Origin: Adiantum capillus-veneris
Lineage: Eukaryota > Streptophyta > Polypodiopsida > Polypodiales > Pteridaceae
Assembly: GCA_014529385.2 (NCBI GenBank)
Contig: CM043960.1
Location: 70,989,410 to 71,053,409 of the forward strand
Direction of reading: 5' to 3'
DNA length: 64,000 nucleotides
Position 1 is the first letter of the stretch. Each line of letters begins with the position of its first letter. The notes beneath the pieces are model-generated. The model was not told where the DNA came from. It worked only from the letters and a program-made list of their open reading frames with translations, and did not search any database. A program made the position numbers and the translations under genes. Shown here piece by piece: positions 20,310 to 31,347 of this stretch.

Positions 20310-21787
20310 TGAAACCGGCCCGTAGGGCGGTAGGCGTTGGCTTTCACCCGAAATTCTTTACTCTAGACACACACACAGAGCACTTTGCAAAGAGAACCTG
20401 CGACGAGAATTAACACTTAATCACACACACGGCTCGGAAGCTAGAATGCTCCGAGCAGACGCCGACAACCCGTAGGCCCCAAAATTGGCGCCCCTTTCGG
20501 TATTTCTTTATTCTTTAGGAGGGTAAATTACAAGGTAAGGTCCTGGGAATCCTTCACGTGTATCCACCTAGATACCATTTGATTTGGCCAAATTTCGGCA
20601 CCATAACAGCCCCAAAACTTGCGCGAAACCAATTTCCCTGCTGGAACTCGCTTGCACTGTCGTATACCCTCTGATTCCTGTCCAAAAACAGTAAATTCAG
20701 CACGCTGTATTTACTGGTTTTTCCCCTGTTTTCAACCCCAAACAGTCCCCTAACTGTCCTCTGCCAGTGGGGCACGATTCCCAATGGTCCTGGCGTCCGT
20801 ACGGCTGAAAAACAGTGAATTTACAGCGCATACACAGCGCTGATTTTGCACCTGTACGGTGAGGTTATGACCCTCACCAGTGCCTGCTTTGGAGCAGCAG
20901 TTAGCTACCCATGTTCCTGCTCAAGGAGGCTCTTGCCTCAGCACAAAAGCATGAACCCACACAACTGTACATCAGTCAAATGAGTAGCCCTCTTGTGGGG
21001 CATCACATAACTGCACGTAGGGGAGAGAGAGAGAGCAGTGTGTAGCGTGCAGGGCATCACTCCTAGCACCACACTGTACATGAGAGGGAAAGAAAGCACT
21101 CCATAGCTCTTAACCTGTGACAGGTTGCAAATGAGGCCTCTCCCAGCATAAAAATCAGCGCCCATTTTTCTGCAAGAGGAAAGTTCACCAAAATGTGACA
21201 CTTGGCGCATTTTCAAGCATTTTCCCGTTTCGGGTTCGCCGCTTAAAAATATCCTGACCGGTTGCCCAGTTGACTTCGCGGCAGAGTTATAAAGTGTTCC
21301 CCTACTCATACCGGAGGTAATGACGCGAGCACATTTCACGGCCCAAAATAGCAGTTCCCTAAATTTTAGGAGATGCTTCCGTTGGGCTCCCACTGGTCTT
21401 CTGACCATCTATCCTCATTGGAGCCGCATCCAAAAGTGCAATGTGGCCCAACTGTCGGATACTTTTTGTTGGTAGTCCCACCTTGACTTTACGCCTTAAT
21501 TGAGTTCACTTCCTAGTATCCACCAACTTATTAAGTGCGACGGGGGGACCTATATGATCTTGCTCTGAGCCTAGACATCCTCTTACCATACGAATTCCAG
21601 TGCCGACCACTCCCGTCTGCGGGTGAATCAACCGTTCACATTGGCCATACAATGTCCGACCGTTTGCTACTTCAAAAAGAGGGTCTTAAACAAATAAAAT
21701 AAACCCCATTGGAAAGAAACCAACAACCAAGGTTAGCAGTTGCCACATCTCTGTGACATGGTTAATAACTGCCACGTCCTCGTGACA
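20310..21787 (-). repeat. 5' LTR of the gypsy element
   Basis: 1478 bp, nearly identical to 13354-14831. Differences seen by eye include a cluster of three transitions near 20799-20805. Promoter and polyadenylation signals are expected here but I could not place them with confidence. Confidence 0.96.
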
Positions 21788-22790
21788 CCCCTCCTGAAAC
21801 CGGCATGACCCTTTGCCCGTACACCATCACCCTCTGCCCAATTACTCAACTGCTCCTCAAGAATGGAGGCATACAACCGTGCCAACATGTGCCCAGTCAT
21901 AATAGTGTGGTAATTCCGAGGCCTTAAAGATAGGCAGCATAGTAGACAACCTCCAAGTCTCAAGTAACCCCTCACACATGGCACGATTGAACAACACTGC
22001 AAAGAACCTCTACCAGCATGTATAAAGTGCTATGCTACTAGACCATCATGATCATATGCCCTACTGGTCCTCATCCTGTCAATGGCTCTCTTTACCATCT
22101 TAGTGGTAAAGAAGGTGCTGGTAGGTGGGCATGGCTCTGTAGGATCTGGAAGGGGGTTTTGTCCAAGAACCATATATAACGATGTCGCATACTGGGCCCA
22201 CACATCAGGAGAAGTAATCACTCGGGGAGGGGAGTGCTCATGAAAGAATTGCCATGCCTCTCTTGAGTCTCTACTCAAGAACAGCTGATACAAGTCTCGC
22301 TCCATCTGGGCCAAGTAAGCTCGATTCTTCCGTCGCACAAGGCGTCTGGAAGCAGTCTGAGATTGTCTGTAAGTGATGAGTCCTAAAAGAAGATCCCTCT
22401 GAAGCTGGGATCTCATCTCTCTGCACTCTTCAGCATACCAACTATTATGGGGCATGCCCTTAGAAAGTTGCCTCCGACCCGGCTGAGTGTGTGGGTATGC
22501 CTCTGATGCTGCACCATGCACTGTCTTATTCAGTAAAGTGGTGCACTCCTCCACTGAGAGGCTAGGACCAGCTGTGCATAGACGGCCATAGACCTCCTCT
22601 GTACATAAACCAAGTCAATCTCTGGTGTAAATGTATAATGGGTATGTGGCCTGCCTCCTGATGTCTGCGCTGTACTATACTGAAATGAAACGAACAATGT
22701 CAAAAGAGCATGATCCACTGCTACGTCCCCAGTGCTACACCCACTCATCTGGCTCCCACTATGAAATCCCGAATACAAGGAATAAAGCTC

Positions 22791-23237
22791 AAATTTTTTT
22801 ACTTTACTTTAGCAAGCCGGGTGCCGGGCACTACTCTCGCAAAGTGAAGCTTTTGTCACTGATTTTCAGTCCCAAGCTGAGACCTTAGACACCGCCTTGG
22901 GGATGGAGAGCCCGTTCAATCTTTTAGAACTTGCACCCTTGTTAGTTTATCCAAGGGATACCTAGCGGACCCCGTTAGGGCGTGACAACACCCAAGAGTC
23001 CCGTAGGGCCCCAGAGACTGCGGGACTTGGTTTTCCTCACCTGCCAAAACCTTGAATTACCCCGGCGGGTTTTCGAAAGAAATTGCCATACCAACTTGGG
23101 CGTCGGCTCATAGGTGGAGTCGCGATCTGGCAACAATTAAGAGTCTCCAACACTCTTGTTGCCCATTGATGAGGCAACCAATGTATCAATATCTTAAAGT
23201 CATATTCAAGTTTAGCACACAGTTTCATAACTTTTTG
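22791..23237. other. Foreign about 450-bp segment inside a LINE-A endonuclease gene
   Basis: LINE-A5 has about 130 bp between the motifs AATAAAGCTC and TGGCTAGCCC. This copy has about 450 unrelated bases there. The left edge begins with a T run (AATTTTTTTAC). It contains short inverted pieces (TCCCGTAGGGCCCC / GCGGGACTT). No protein or terminal repeats were recognised. It may be a small non-autonomous element that inserted with a deletion. Confidence 0.55.
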
Positions 23238-23854
23238 CTGGCTAACCCATATGTAGTCGTCATCTCCATGAGGCATCTCCCATACTCCGTTTGCTCTCTG
23301 TCATGTGAGAATCTGTCAAGCCCCAACTCACCCACATCCAGCTCTCTAAGCATCTCATCTGAAGTATCGTAGAAGATTGTCTGAGTTGCCCGTTCGGGCA
23401 TTGAAGTCCCCTAGGAGAATGATATCACCATCCCTAGAAAACTCCCATATATCATCTAGTATAGAGAAAGGCGACTGTCCTCTGGATGCAGCATATATTG
23501 ACGTACTAGGGGGGAAGTAACATATGGCAATGTATAGAATTGGCATGTGTCAACTCTCAGCTTCACCCACATGTATCTAGCATGATCATCTCTCCATACA
23601 ATATGTAGTAGTGGTTGTAACTCCTCCCTAAATAGCATTGCTACTCCTCTTGAACCTCTACTCCCATGCTTAGATCTCGCGACTGTCCTGTGGGCTGTCT
23701 CCCATCTGCATCCCACCACATGTGGCATAAGCTGTCCAGGGGCCTGATGAGTCTCTGAGAAAAAAACAATGTCTCTGTCCTCAAAACTGTCCTCAAAGGC
23801 ACCAACGTCCAACCTCATAGATCCATTACAATTCCAAGTAGCCATCTTCAGTGT

Positions 23855-23878
23855 GGTCCCATAGATCTCACACCGTCA
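23855..23878 (-). promoter_or_regulatory. LINE-A ORF1/ORF2 junction: UGA-CGG stop with complementary segment
   Basis: The ORF1 stop TGA is at 23876-23878 and is followed by CGG. ORF2 is in the same frame (RCEIYGTTLKM then ATWNCNG). The segment GATCTATGGGACC (23855-23867) can pair over 13 positions, with two G-U pairs, with this copy's own 3' segment at 12322-12334. Confidence 0.6.
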
Positions 23879-24117
23879 TGTAGAGCACCGCTCTACAATC
23901 ACCACCCAACCATCTTTGTAAAAGGCCATCTTTCCGTTCTCCCTTGCCGCCATAATCTCTGGCATTGCCTCTCTCATATGCGCAAGCTGTGAGGAGTGAG
24001 ATCATCACCGAGGAAAATACTCGTCTTCTTGAGAGTAGGCCTCTTTCTCAAGAATTCCTTCTTCTCTTCGAAGGAGGGGAAGCGTAGTATGAGAGCTCTC
24101 CCTTTTGAAGATTCTCC

Positions 24118-24734
24118 CCCTTTGTGGATTGATCATGCACCCACGGCATGGTACTTCCCTATACACTATGTACCGGCTCTTGTTCACCGCATCACTCCCA
24201 GGGGGGATTTGTTACCATACATATGTGGTAGTAATGTGTGTGAACACACTTAGGACCGCCGGAGAAATTTTTCCCTCACTAGGAGGTTCTTTTTCCTGTG
24301 CATTGTATATATGCCCATCACTCTAGGGCTAACTTATCTTTCCATTGTGCGTTAAACAATACTACTCTCTGTTGTGTGCCTTGAGCTTCTTCATCTTCTC
24401 CAAGTTGTGTTTCCTAGCAACCCTATTGCCAACACCGATACCCTTAGGGCCCTAGTACCTTAGAGGGTTGGCAAACATAATTAATATCCTGATAAGGAGG
24501 ATTGAGTGTGAAGACAAACCTGCAGAGTAGCCAACATGGACATTGTCAACAACGAAGCAAAGGCCTAAAGGCATCGACATTGAGACTTTCAAAACATGCA
24601 ACACAGATGCAGCTCACAAATGGAACAGCTCTCATACACCAACAAGACCGGCAACACATGAACATCTAGTACGTTCATCAGTTACGGTCTACAAGAAACC
24701 TGTTCTCGCGGATCTCCCTAGTGTGCATTATGTG
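24118..24734. other. Unassigned segment, LTR-like in composition
   Basis: It lies between the broken ORF1 end and LINE-B material. A TATA-like TGTATATATGCCC occurs at 24304-24316. No ORF of note, no matching second copy in the window and no defined ends. It could be a solo LTR or the start of a Copia-type element, but this is a guess. Confidence 0.3.
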
Positions 24735-24850
24735 TTGGTAGGCCCAGTACTCCAAAAAGAAACTCAGAGTAAAACCATCCTCCCTTGGGCAACTACCCCT
24801 CGGGAGTGCCCTGAGGGCCTCGTGTAGCTCCTCAGTCTGGAACAAGCACT
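24735..24850 (-). mobile_element. LINE-B fragment (RT N-terminal region)
   Basis: It matches about 27240-27400 of LINE-B2 (CAGTACTCCAA, AAACCATCCTCCC, CTCGTGTAGCTCCTC), so it is a second partial copy of the same LINE region in the same orientation. Confidence 0.7.
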
Positions 24851-24975
24851 CAAGCCCCTACCTTCAAATTGACACTTAAAAAATAAGGTTCAAAACGGAG
24901 TTTCTTCTGTTCCGAAACGTTGAGAAAACGGTGTTTCCGTTTTGGAGACCAGAAATGCCGTTTCTTGTTACTATG
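24851..24975. other. Short unassigned AAACG-rich segment
   Basis: The segment repeats AAACGG/GAAACG several times and has no coding evidence. It marks where LINE-B2 loses its 3' end, just after the zinc motif CLWDCP. Confidence 0.4.
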
Positions 24976-26377
24976 CATGGGACAGTCCCATAGACAGTGA
25001 CGCTGACTCTCTAAAGGATGGTCACAAGCTGCACAGGCTGGCAAAAAGCAACTATGTACTAGCCAACTCCCCACTGTTGTAGCTCTTTGTGCAACTAGCC
25101 ACTAGAACAAAGTGACTCGGCTCGATTGTTTGGAGTCCCACAACCGCTCCCAAAAGCCTGACCAAACTTAGTTGTGAGACCCTCCTACCAATGAAGTGTT
25201 GTAGCAGGACGAGCCTCTCCGTGCTGTCAGTATGTGTCGCCCTAGTTGAACAGTGTACTGAAAGAAGGGGATCCCAGGGTGATCGGCTGAAGAGAAGGGG
25301 TCTCTCTAAAACCACTCTCCAGGGTCCCACTGCACTCGTGCCAGAGGGCAGATCTCCCAAGCCCAAAGCCGCCAGTGGACTGATCAAGATTTGATGGGTC
25401 AGGATCTCTGACACAAGTCCTCCCACACATGCCTACTACTCATATCCTCTGAAAGCAACACTCTGCAACCCGTGGAGCTTCCACTAAGACTCTGTGTAGG
25501 CCACTCTCGCCATGGATCTCAAAGAATATGGGCGGTACGGACTCCGAGCAAGCACGAATTGCGATGAGGACCTCCAGTCACATGAAGACCCCCATCCATC
25601 TAGGAGATGCTATCTCTAGAGGGGTGAGCCACTCAGCTGGTAAAGCCTCTGTAATGTCCTGGCACGTGCCTGTACCCCCCTCATGCCTCGTAGCTGGATG
25701 CTTTGTGCCTCCTCTGGCAAACCTGAAAATTGAAGCCAATCGCCGAGAGTCTTGGCTAGGACCTCTCCCATGGGACCCCATGAAACATGAGACCTACTAC
25801 CAACTAGGTGGCCTCTCTAAGTGCTAACCATGGGGTTCCAAACAAGGGGCTCTCTCAAGCGCTCCTCCGTGTAAGTAGGCTAGTGCTGCTCCAGGCCACT
25901 CCTCAGCTGCTCCCAAGATCGAAGCAGAATCGCAACAAACCAATCCTGCAACCTCCTGCTCAGACCAACTCTACGTATCTCTGTAAAGATCCACCTGATG
26001 GAAGGGCTCCAAGGGCCTCCTACATGAGGGACTCGAGCTTGAAACCAGTGAAGCAACAACTCCTTCCAGTGCTCCTCCCCTGGAAGCAGTCCTCTGACAA
26101 CAAACTTCCCAAGAAGGGCTGTGCTCTGTTGTGCTACGTCTATGATCCCCAACCCCCCTTGAGAACACGGTAAGGTGATGACCTGTCTGGCTACTTTGGC
26201 CCGAGCTAGCTGGGTGTCGCGTCCTATAACTGAAGAAAGTTCCTGATCAGCCTCTCTAGCTGGTTGATACAGGAACTTGAGAAGATCTAGCAAGACATGA
26301 TGTATCACATAGTAGCTAATAGCACTTGGTTGGCCACCATAACTCTGTCTGCCAAAGAGATCCATGCCGAACTCCAA
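24976..26377 (-). pseudogene. LINE-B2 ORF2 C-terminal part (connection, zf-RVT)
   Basis: Fragments match LINE-B1 residue by residue: ITLPCSQGGLGIIDVAQQS, RRLQDWFVAILLRSWEQLR, and CAACDHPLESQRHCLWDCP at the end. At least three frameshifts. Confidence 0.85.
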
Positions 26378-26451
26378 TGCAACAACTTCCTCCTAATGGA
26401 CAGGAGGAGGGGAGCAGTCTGCTGCTCAGGAGACAAGTCCAACCTGACCAC

Positions 26452-27430
26452 CTAAGTAACGAACTCAGTCCTTGGGGGGATCCATCTAAAACCCTCACCT
26501 TGCGACCAATTAGGCATAGGAGCACTGCCAACCCAGAAAGCTATTGTCTTTCTCCAGTTGATCAGTGCTTCTGATACACAACAAACCACCTGAAGAGCCT
26601 TCTCACACCTGTGCTGATTGGCCTCCTCGCCCTCCAAGTACAAGGTTGACTCATTAGCAAACTCAGTGTTAAGAAGCTCATCTGCCCTAATAGGGAGCTC
26701 AAGGCCACGCAAGCCAACCTGCTGAGAAGTCAATAATCTGCTCATCGCCTCAGCATAGAACAGAAAGAGAAAGAGGGCTAGAGGGCAACCCTGTCTGACC
26801 AAACGCATGAGCAAGAAGCGTTCCCCTCTTCCCCCTGCCAAGAGCACCTCGCTATGCGCACGCCTGTAGAGAGCTAACACGCCTTTGATCCAAGCATATG
26901 AGAAACCCCTCCTGCGTAGAGTGCCCTCCATGAAATCCCAGTCAACTCTGTCGTAGGGCTTCTCAAAATCGAGGAGTATCACCAGATCCTCTCCTCGGAG
27001 ACGTGCGAGGGAAGATGCCTCCCAATAAGTGAAGATGTCGTCAAGGATACTACGCTCCTTAACAGAACCTGTCTGGGTCCCATGTATAATGCTCTCTAGT
27101 AGTGGCTGGATCCTCAAGCTTAGAGCCTTTGCTGGAATTTTGTAGGATGAGTTGAGGATGGTGATGGGTCACCACTACCGAATCTCATCCAAGGAGCCTC
27201 CCTCCTTGGGAATCATGCTCTCACTCGTGCTATCACGCATCTTGCGAGTGTGCAAAACGTATTGGACCGCGCTGCAAAGATCTGAACCAAGCAAGTCCCA
27301 GTACTCCAAGAAAAAGTTGGGAGTCAAACCATCCTCCCCTAGACAACTGCCTCAAGGAAGTGCTCTCAACGCCTCATGGAGCTTCTCTAGCTTGAGGGGA
27401 AGCTCAAGTCTCTGTCGCATCTCCTCAGTA
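26452..27430 (-). pseudogene. LINE-B2 reverse transcriptase
   Basis: A frame of 221 residues (26452-27117) carries LDFEKPYDRVDWDFMEGT, RQGCPLALFLFLFYAEAM and the catalytic region. The expected FADD reads FANE here, so both acidic residues are damaged. The N-terminal RT part (27117-27430) is in broken frames (LRALP*GSC, GEDGLTPNF). Confidence 0.87.
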
Positions 27431-28785
27431 ACAAGGCAAGGCATTTGTGCCCAAACCTACTCTCTGCACGCATCCTGACGCTCTGACTGAGGCTCAGCTG
27501 ACAACAGGTCACATTAAAAGTCAGCAGCAATTGCACGCATATCCTTAGGCTCCGCAACAACTGACCCGACGGGTCTCCTCAACTGGCTAACATTGGTGTG
27601 CGCATGGCAGGGCCCCACCGTCTCAAAAAACTCCCCAGTAATTTTGTCACCCACCTGGGTCCACTCAGATGTATGCCGATGGAAGGAAAACTCATGACGC
27701 TGCTCCTCGATGTTAGCCAACTCCTATCTAGCCTACTGCATCTGCTCCTCCAACCAAGGACTGTGTGGATGTTGTTCGTGCATCCTTTGCAAGGAAAGAA
27801 TGCCCCGTCGAAGGCGCTTCTCCTCCTCTCTGGCTGCAGCCAAGGGAGCTGCAGACTCCTAAAGAAAGAATCAACTGAGCTCAATCGTCTAGAGGCCACT
27901 CTACTAGCAGGTGTGTCCTGCATGTCGAAGCTCTCTGTCCAAAGTGCCTCCACTCTCTCTCTAAGATTTGGATTCAGCCAGATCCTCTATGCATCCCCCC
28001 CCCCCCCCGCCCCCCTTCTTTGTTTGCTGTCACAATGAGAATCACTGGCGCATGGTCAACAAAAGTACTCTCTACCAGAATGCAGACAGATCCCCCCATG
28101 TCACAGACCTGGTCACTGGCGTAGAAGAGATCTATCCGAGATAGATTCACTCCTCCTCCTCTGCGGTCAGAGCAAGAGAAAGACGACCTGTCTGGGGGCC
28201 TCACAAAGCCTGAGTGCTGCCAAATATCAGAAACCCTCAAAGTCATACATAAACGCTCCCAAGCTGCCCTCTCTGCCCCGTGCACAGTAGCATAGCCACC
28301 TCCAATCTTGTCAGAGGGGTCCTACAACATGTTGAAGTCTCCCCCAATACACCACTGCTTTGCATGCGGCAAAGACTGTACAATATGAGACCAAAACTCT
28401 ACTCGTGCACTTGCCACATTGGGTGCATATATGTTCAAGAAACCCATGAGGCAACCCTGAACCTCCAAGGTAATCCACTGAGCCCTACCTGGCACAATAA
28501 TATCTCTGTCCACAATGGCATGTTGCCCTGAGTCTGCAATAGTAATACATACCCCTCCCTGGATGTCTCCAGGTCCAAATGCAGCTGACCAAAATGTCTC
28601 ATAGCGACCAGGCAAAATCTGACCACATCGTCTAATGCGGCTCTCACAGAGATGGTGCTCCTGTAGCATAAGAATATCAATCTCACCAGCCACAAGGCAT
28701 CTCTGAAGCTCCTGTCGCAAGCGGCCCCTCTGGCACTGAAATTGGGGCCCACCTAAACCCTATACATTCCATGAGACAATCCTCA
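27431..28785 (-). pseudogene. LINE-B2 endonuclease and linker
   Basis: The ORF2 start is at 28785 (MRIVSWNV), then TAG at 28760-28762 where LINE-B1 has Gln. The frame continues with LQRCLVAGEIDILMLQEHH and CIGGDFNML. The histidine motif DHAPV is near 28050. A poly(C) run of about 15 interrupts the linker at about 27991-28005. This copy shows what the LINE-B1 deletion removed. Confidence 0.85.
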
Positions 28786-29879
28786 TGGGGTCTGTGAGAA
28801 AAGACTGATGTTGCAACCAAAGCCAATCTCGCTATGTTTGAGGCCAGTTTGGATGGGCATCTGAGAGACCTCTAGACAAACGTATGTGCAATGACTCTCC
28901 CACCTAGGCCCAAGCAGAGCGTGCACTCCATACGGCTACATTCTCCATCCCAGAATCCTCATGTACATATACATAGCAAGGGGGGCTCTGAATGTCAGCA
29001 AACAAGTGCACCACAATGTGTCTACATCCTGCTACATCCGACGGCGACACACTGAACTTGGCTAGAGGCCAAAGTGTCACCCCTAGGTCCCTTGTGTGGT
29101 GTGAGAACTCATCAGCTTAGACCAAGAGCCAGTCAAGACCTGTGTGCATGGTCCACTCTGTATAATCCCTGCCGCACAGCGGAAAGGAGAAAACTACCGT
29201 TGTATCTAGAGCCTCGGTGCCTCGGGCTACTATAAAGAGAGTGTAAACTAGAAAGCAAGCTTTCTCCAGGTCGAAGGAGGGGTCACCAAGGAAACGTGTG
29301 AAATTGTAGTGGAAGAAGTCTCATCCTCTGCGAATATCAAAGCTAGTCAAACCGCGAGGGACTGTTGCAAAAGGAGAGGTCTGAACCAAGAGTGGCATCC
29401 TCAGGTGGGTTGTCCCTCTCGAGCCATGCGACTCGTAGCGAAAGCACTACCAAGAGGTCGTCTTGCTACGGATGTGTGTCCAATCCCCTGTGTCGGAGTA
29501 GTATGAGAGGGGTCGGGTGATGAGGCAAGGGTGGAGATGGAGGTGGAGGTGGGGAAGGAGGAGGCGGCGGAATAGAGGAGTTTGAAGGTGGAGGGGGAGG
29601 GAGGTGGTGAACTGAGGTGGAGGGGGTCTCCTCAAGGGGCTCTTGTTGAAAGGGGTCTAGACGGTTCCCTGTCGAAACTCAATGTTGCTGAGCTGCAGAA
29701 GGTCGGCCACAAGGGAGGGCAGTGTGGCGAGCTCGTCCCTGTCGACGGCGGCCGAGCACTTGCTACCAGCCATCAGCTGGCGGAACGCTGGTCTCTGTCA
29801 AGATACCAGCCTGTGTACCCTAGGTACCTGTCTAATCGGCATGCTCAGCCTTCGGAGGTTGCGCATGCGCTGTGAGTCG

Positions 29880-30394
29880 AGATCTCCTGGGAGGAGAGGC
29901 ATTTGCTAAGTGGCCCATCTGCGTGCAAATGAAGCACTGGTTTGGGAGTCCGAATACTCCACCCTCTGGGGTAACCATCCCCCACTCATCCTAGGTAGAA
30001 GGACCACCTTCGGCAGACAGTGAGTGTCGCGAGCCAAAACGCGAACCGAAGGCACACCGGAAGCCTTGGCTGCAATTGATGTTGTCGATGCGTGAGGTCT
30101 CCAAGACTGTTCGGATCTCGGAACCAATCCTGGAAAGAAGCGGCAGGTACTCCCTCCGTAAGCCAAGAAAGAAGACCGAAATAGCCAAGTCTGCATCCTC
30201 GTCAAGAACATCCGATGTTGGATCGAACCCATGGCGCCACTGTCAGAAATGAGCTCTGACCGCTGGAATGGCCAACGGGCTCATCGAGATGACCTTAGCA
30301 GCCATCTCGGGAGTCTCAAATTCTATCTGGTAGTATCCCCGCCCGAGAAGCTGGATGTCAATGATCTTCCCCACCTCTGCTAGGAGGCGGGCCT
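29880..30394 (-). pseudogene. LINE-B2 ORF1 N-terminal part
   Basis: The minus strand reads AEVGKIIDIQLLGRGYYQIE, then FLGLRREYLPLLSRIG and ASGVPSVRVLARDTH, matching LINE-B1 ORF1. A TGA follows the FRQ-equivalent (AHF*QW). The CCHC knuckle is represented by QTSASFARRWAT in a shifted frame near 29910. Confidence 0.8.
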
Positions 30395-30818
30395 ACAAGA
30401 GGTCGCTTCTTTCTCCTTCTCTCTCTTCTCCTCCCACTTCTCCTTCTCTTTCTTCTACCATGCTTCCTTCTCCTTGGTCAATCCTCGACCTCTTTCTAAG
30501 GCTTGTATAGCCGATTGGTGAAGACATCGAGGGTATCCGCGCTGTAGGAATTCTCCAGCTTGGTCACCTCCAACGGTTTGTTCGCCTCCTTCTTCGTAGC
30601 ATTCTTCGGCACGTCCGGGGGGGGGGGGCGCACGTAGTTATTGTGGGGCAGCAGGCAACGCGAGCATAGGGAAGCAGACAAACAACACGCGCAGGGAGCA
30701 AGGACAGGCAGCACCACGAGCAATAGACAGCACACATGCGCGGCAACAGACATCCATGCAGAGAGAAGGGGCAGGCAGCGCAAGGAGCAGCAGGCAACAC
30801 GTGCACAGAGCAGGGGCA

Positions 30819-30821
<3 letters not shown>
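30395..30821 (-). other. Charged, coding-like but unidentified segment
   Basis: The minus strand reads a strongly charged peptide (LTKEKEAW, then KKEKEKWEEKREKEKEA) with a TAG between the two blocks, and in another frame KLENSYSADTLDVFTNRLYK. A poly(G) run of about 10 is at 30618-30628. It may be the ORF of another LINE or a gag, but I cannot assign it. Confidence 0.3.

Positions 30822-30912
<91 letters not shown>
30822..30912. repeat. (GA)n tract, tail of the family E piece
   Basis: Pure GA followed by TTAACGTCC, the inverted GACGTTAA box of a LINE 3' end. Confidence 0.95.
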
Positions 30913-30914
<2 letters not shown>

Positions 30915-31311
30915 AACGTCCACTGGAGATCGAAGTCGGCCCATGGGACAAATCAAAATACATCCATCTTCTGGTGGGATCTAATTCATCGGGTAGGAAA
31001 AAGAACCAAAATGTACAATAGCTTTGAGCTTCATGGTCATGAGCTTACTGTTATACAGGGGTACTTCTAGGCTTTTATGACTCATAAAACCTCTTTTTAC
31101 AAAAAAAGGGGATAATAATCCATGAGTCTATATCATAGATAAACAGGGCAGATATACACCAAGTTCTACTTTTGGGGTGTGGGAATCTTGAATTCCCTAA
31201 TGAGTGCCTTTCCTCCTCTGTATACTACCCATTTGCCTTCTTTCCTTGCTTCACGTACTTTGGCTAATTCATTGGCTCTCTTTAAGATGCAAAGGGGTGA
31301 GCTCATCTCAT
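30913..31311 (-). mobile_element. LINE family E piece: ORF1 end joined directly to a LINE 3' UTR
   Basis: Sense strand: end of an ORF1 (31167-31311), then about 255 bp of 3' UTR with a TCCCATGGGCC block and GGACGTTAAC, then the TC tail. There is no ORF2 between ORF1 and the 3' end. It stops upstream where the GA tract of LINE-C1 begins. Confidence 0.7.
31167..31311 (-). pseudogene. Family E ORF1 C-terminus (5'-truncated)
   Basis: The frame reads KRANELAKVREARKEG then KWVVYRGGKALI and ends in TAG at 31167-31169. It matches the layout of the last ORF1 domain of LINE-A (REKGKIAFYRGGKVVV), so it is an L1-type ORF1 C-terminal domain from a different family. Confidence 0.7.
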
Positions 31312-31330
31312 AGAGAGAGAGAGAGAGAGA
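31312..31330. repeat. (GA)n tract, tail of LINE-C1
   Basis: Short tail followed by TTTGATTTGATTTGG, the family C equivalent of the LINE-A ATGAAATG block. Confidence 0.93.
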
Positions 31331-31347
31331 TTTGATTTGATTTGGTA

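Larger units (their letters stand above)
13354..21787 (-). mobile_element. Complete Ty3/gypsy chromovirus with two LTRs
   Basis: The element is 8434 bp and reads leftward: 5' LTR 20310-21787, primer site, gag, pol with chromodomain, purine tract, 3' LTR 13354-14831. The LTRs are both 1478 bp, start TGTCAC and end TTTCA. I count about 8 differences by eye (roughly 0.5%), so the insertion is recent. It is flanked by a 5-bp duplication and sits inside the RT region of a LINE-A. Pol is open but gag carries several TAG codons and a frameshift, so this copy would need help to move. Confidence 0.96.
21788..24117 (-). mobile_element. LINE-A copy, 5' part, right of the gypsy insertion
   Basis: It starts with the duplicated CCCCT and continues the RT of 12282-13353 (ARLYASILEEQLSNWAEG, 21733-22002). 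Then come the linker region (22030-22554), the endonuclease N-terminal half (23355-23845, WNCNGSMRLDVGAFED, FFSETHQAPGQ, LLGDFNART), the ORF1-ORF2 junction and the ORF1 C-terminus to 24117. A segment between linker and endonuclease is replaced by foreign DNA (22791-23237). Several frameshifts make it a dead copy. Similarity to ORF1 stops at GAAGATTCTCC near 24117. Confidence 0.9.
24976..30394 (-). mobile_element. LINE-B2: second plant L1 copy, decayed, 3'-truncated
   Basis: It is collinear with LINE-B1 in reverse: ORF1 (about 29880-30394), endonuclease (28322-28785), inter-domain region (27430-28285), RT (26452-27430), connection and zf-RVT (24976-26377). It keeps the endonuclease-RT linker that B1 has lost. 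It ends within the zinc motif and has no poly(A) tail, so the 3' end was lost after insertion. The upstream edge is where similarity to B1 stops (AGGCGGGCCT at 30394). Confidence 0.88.
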
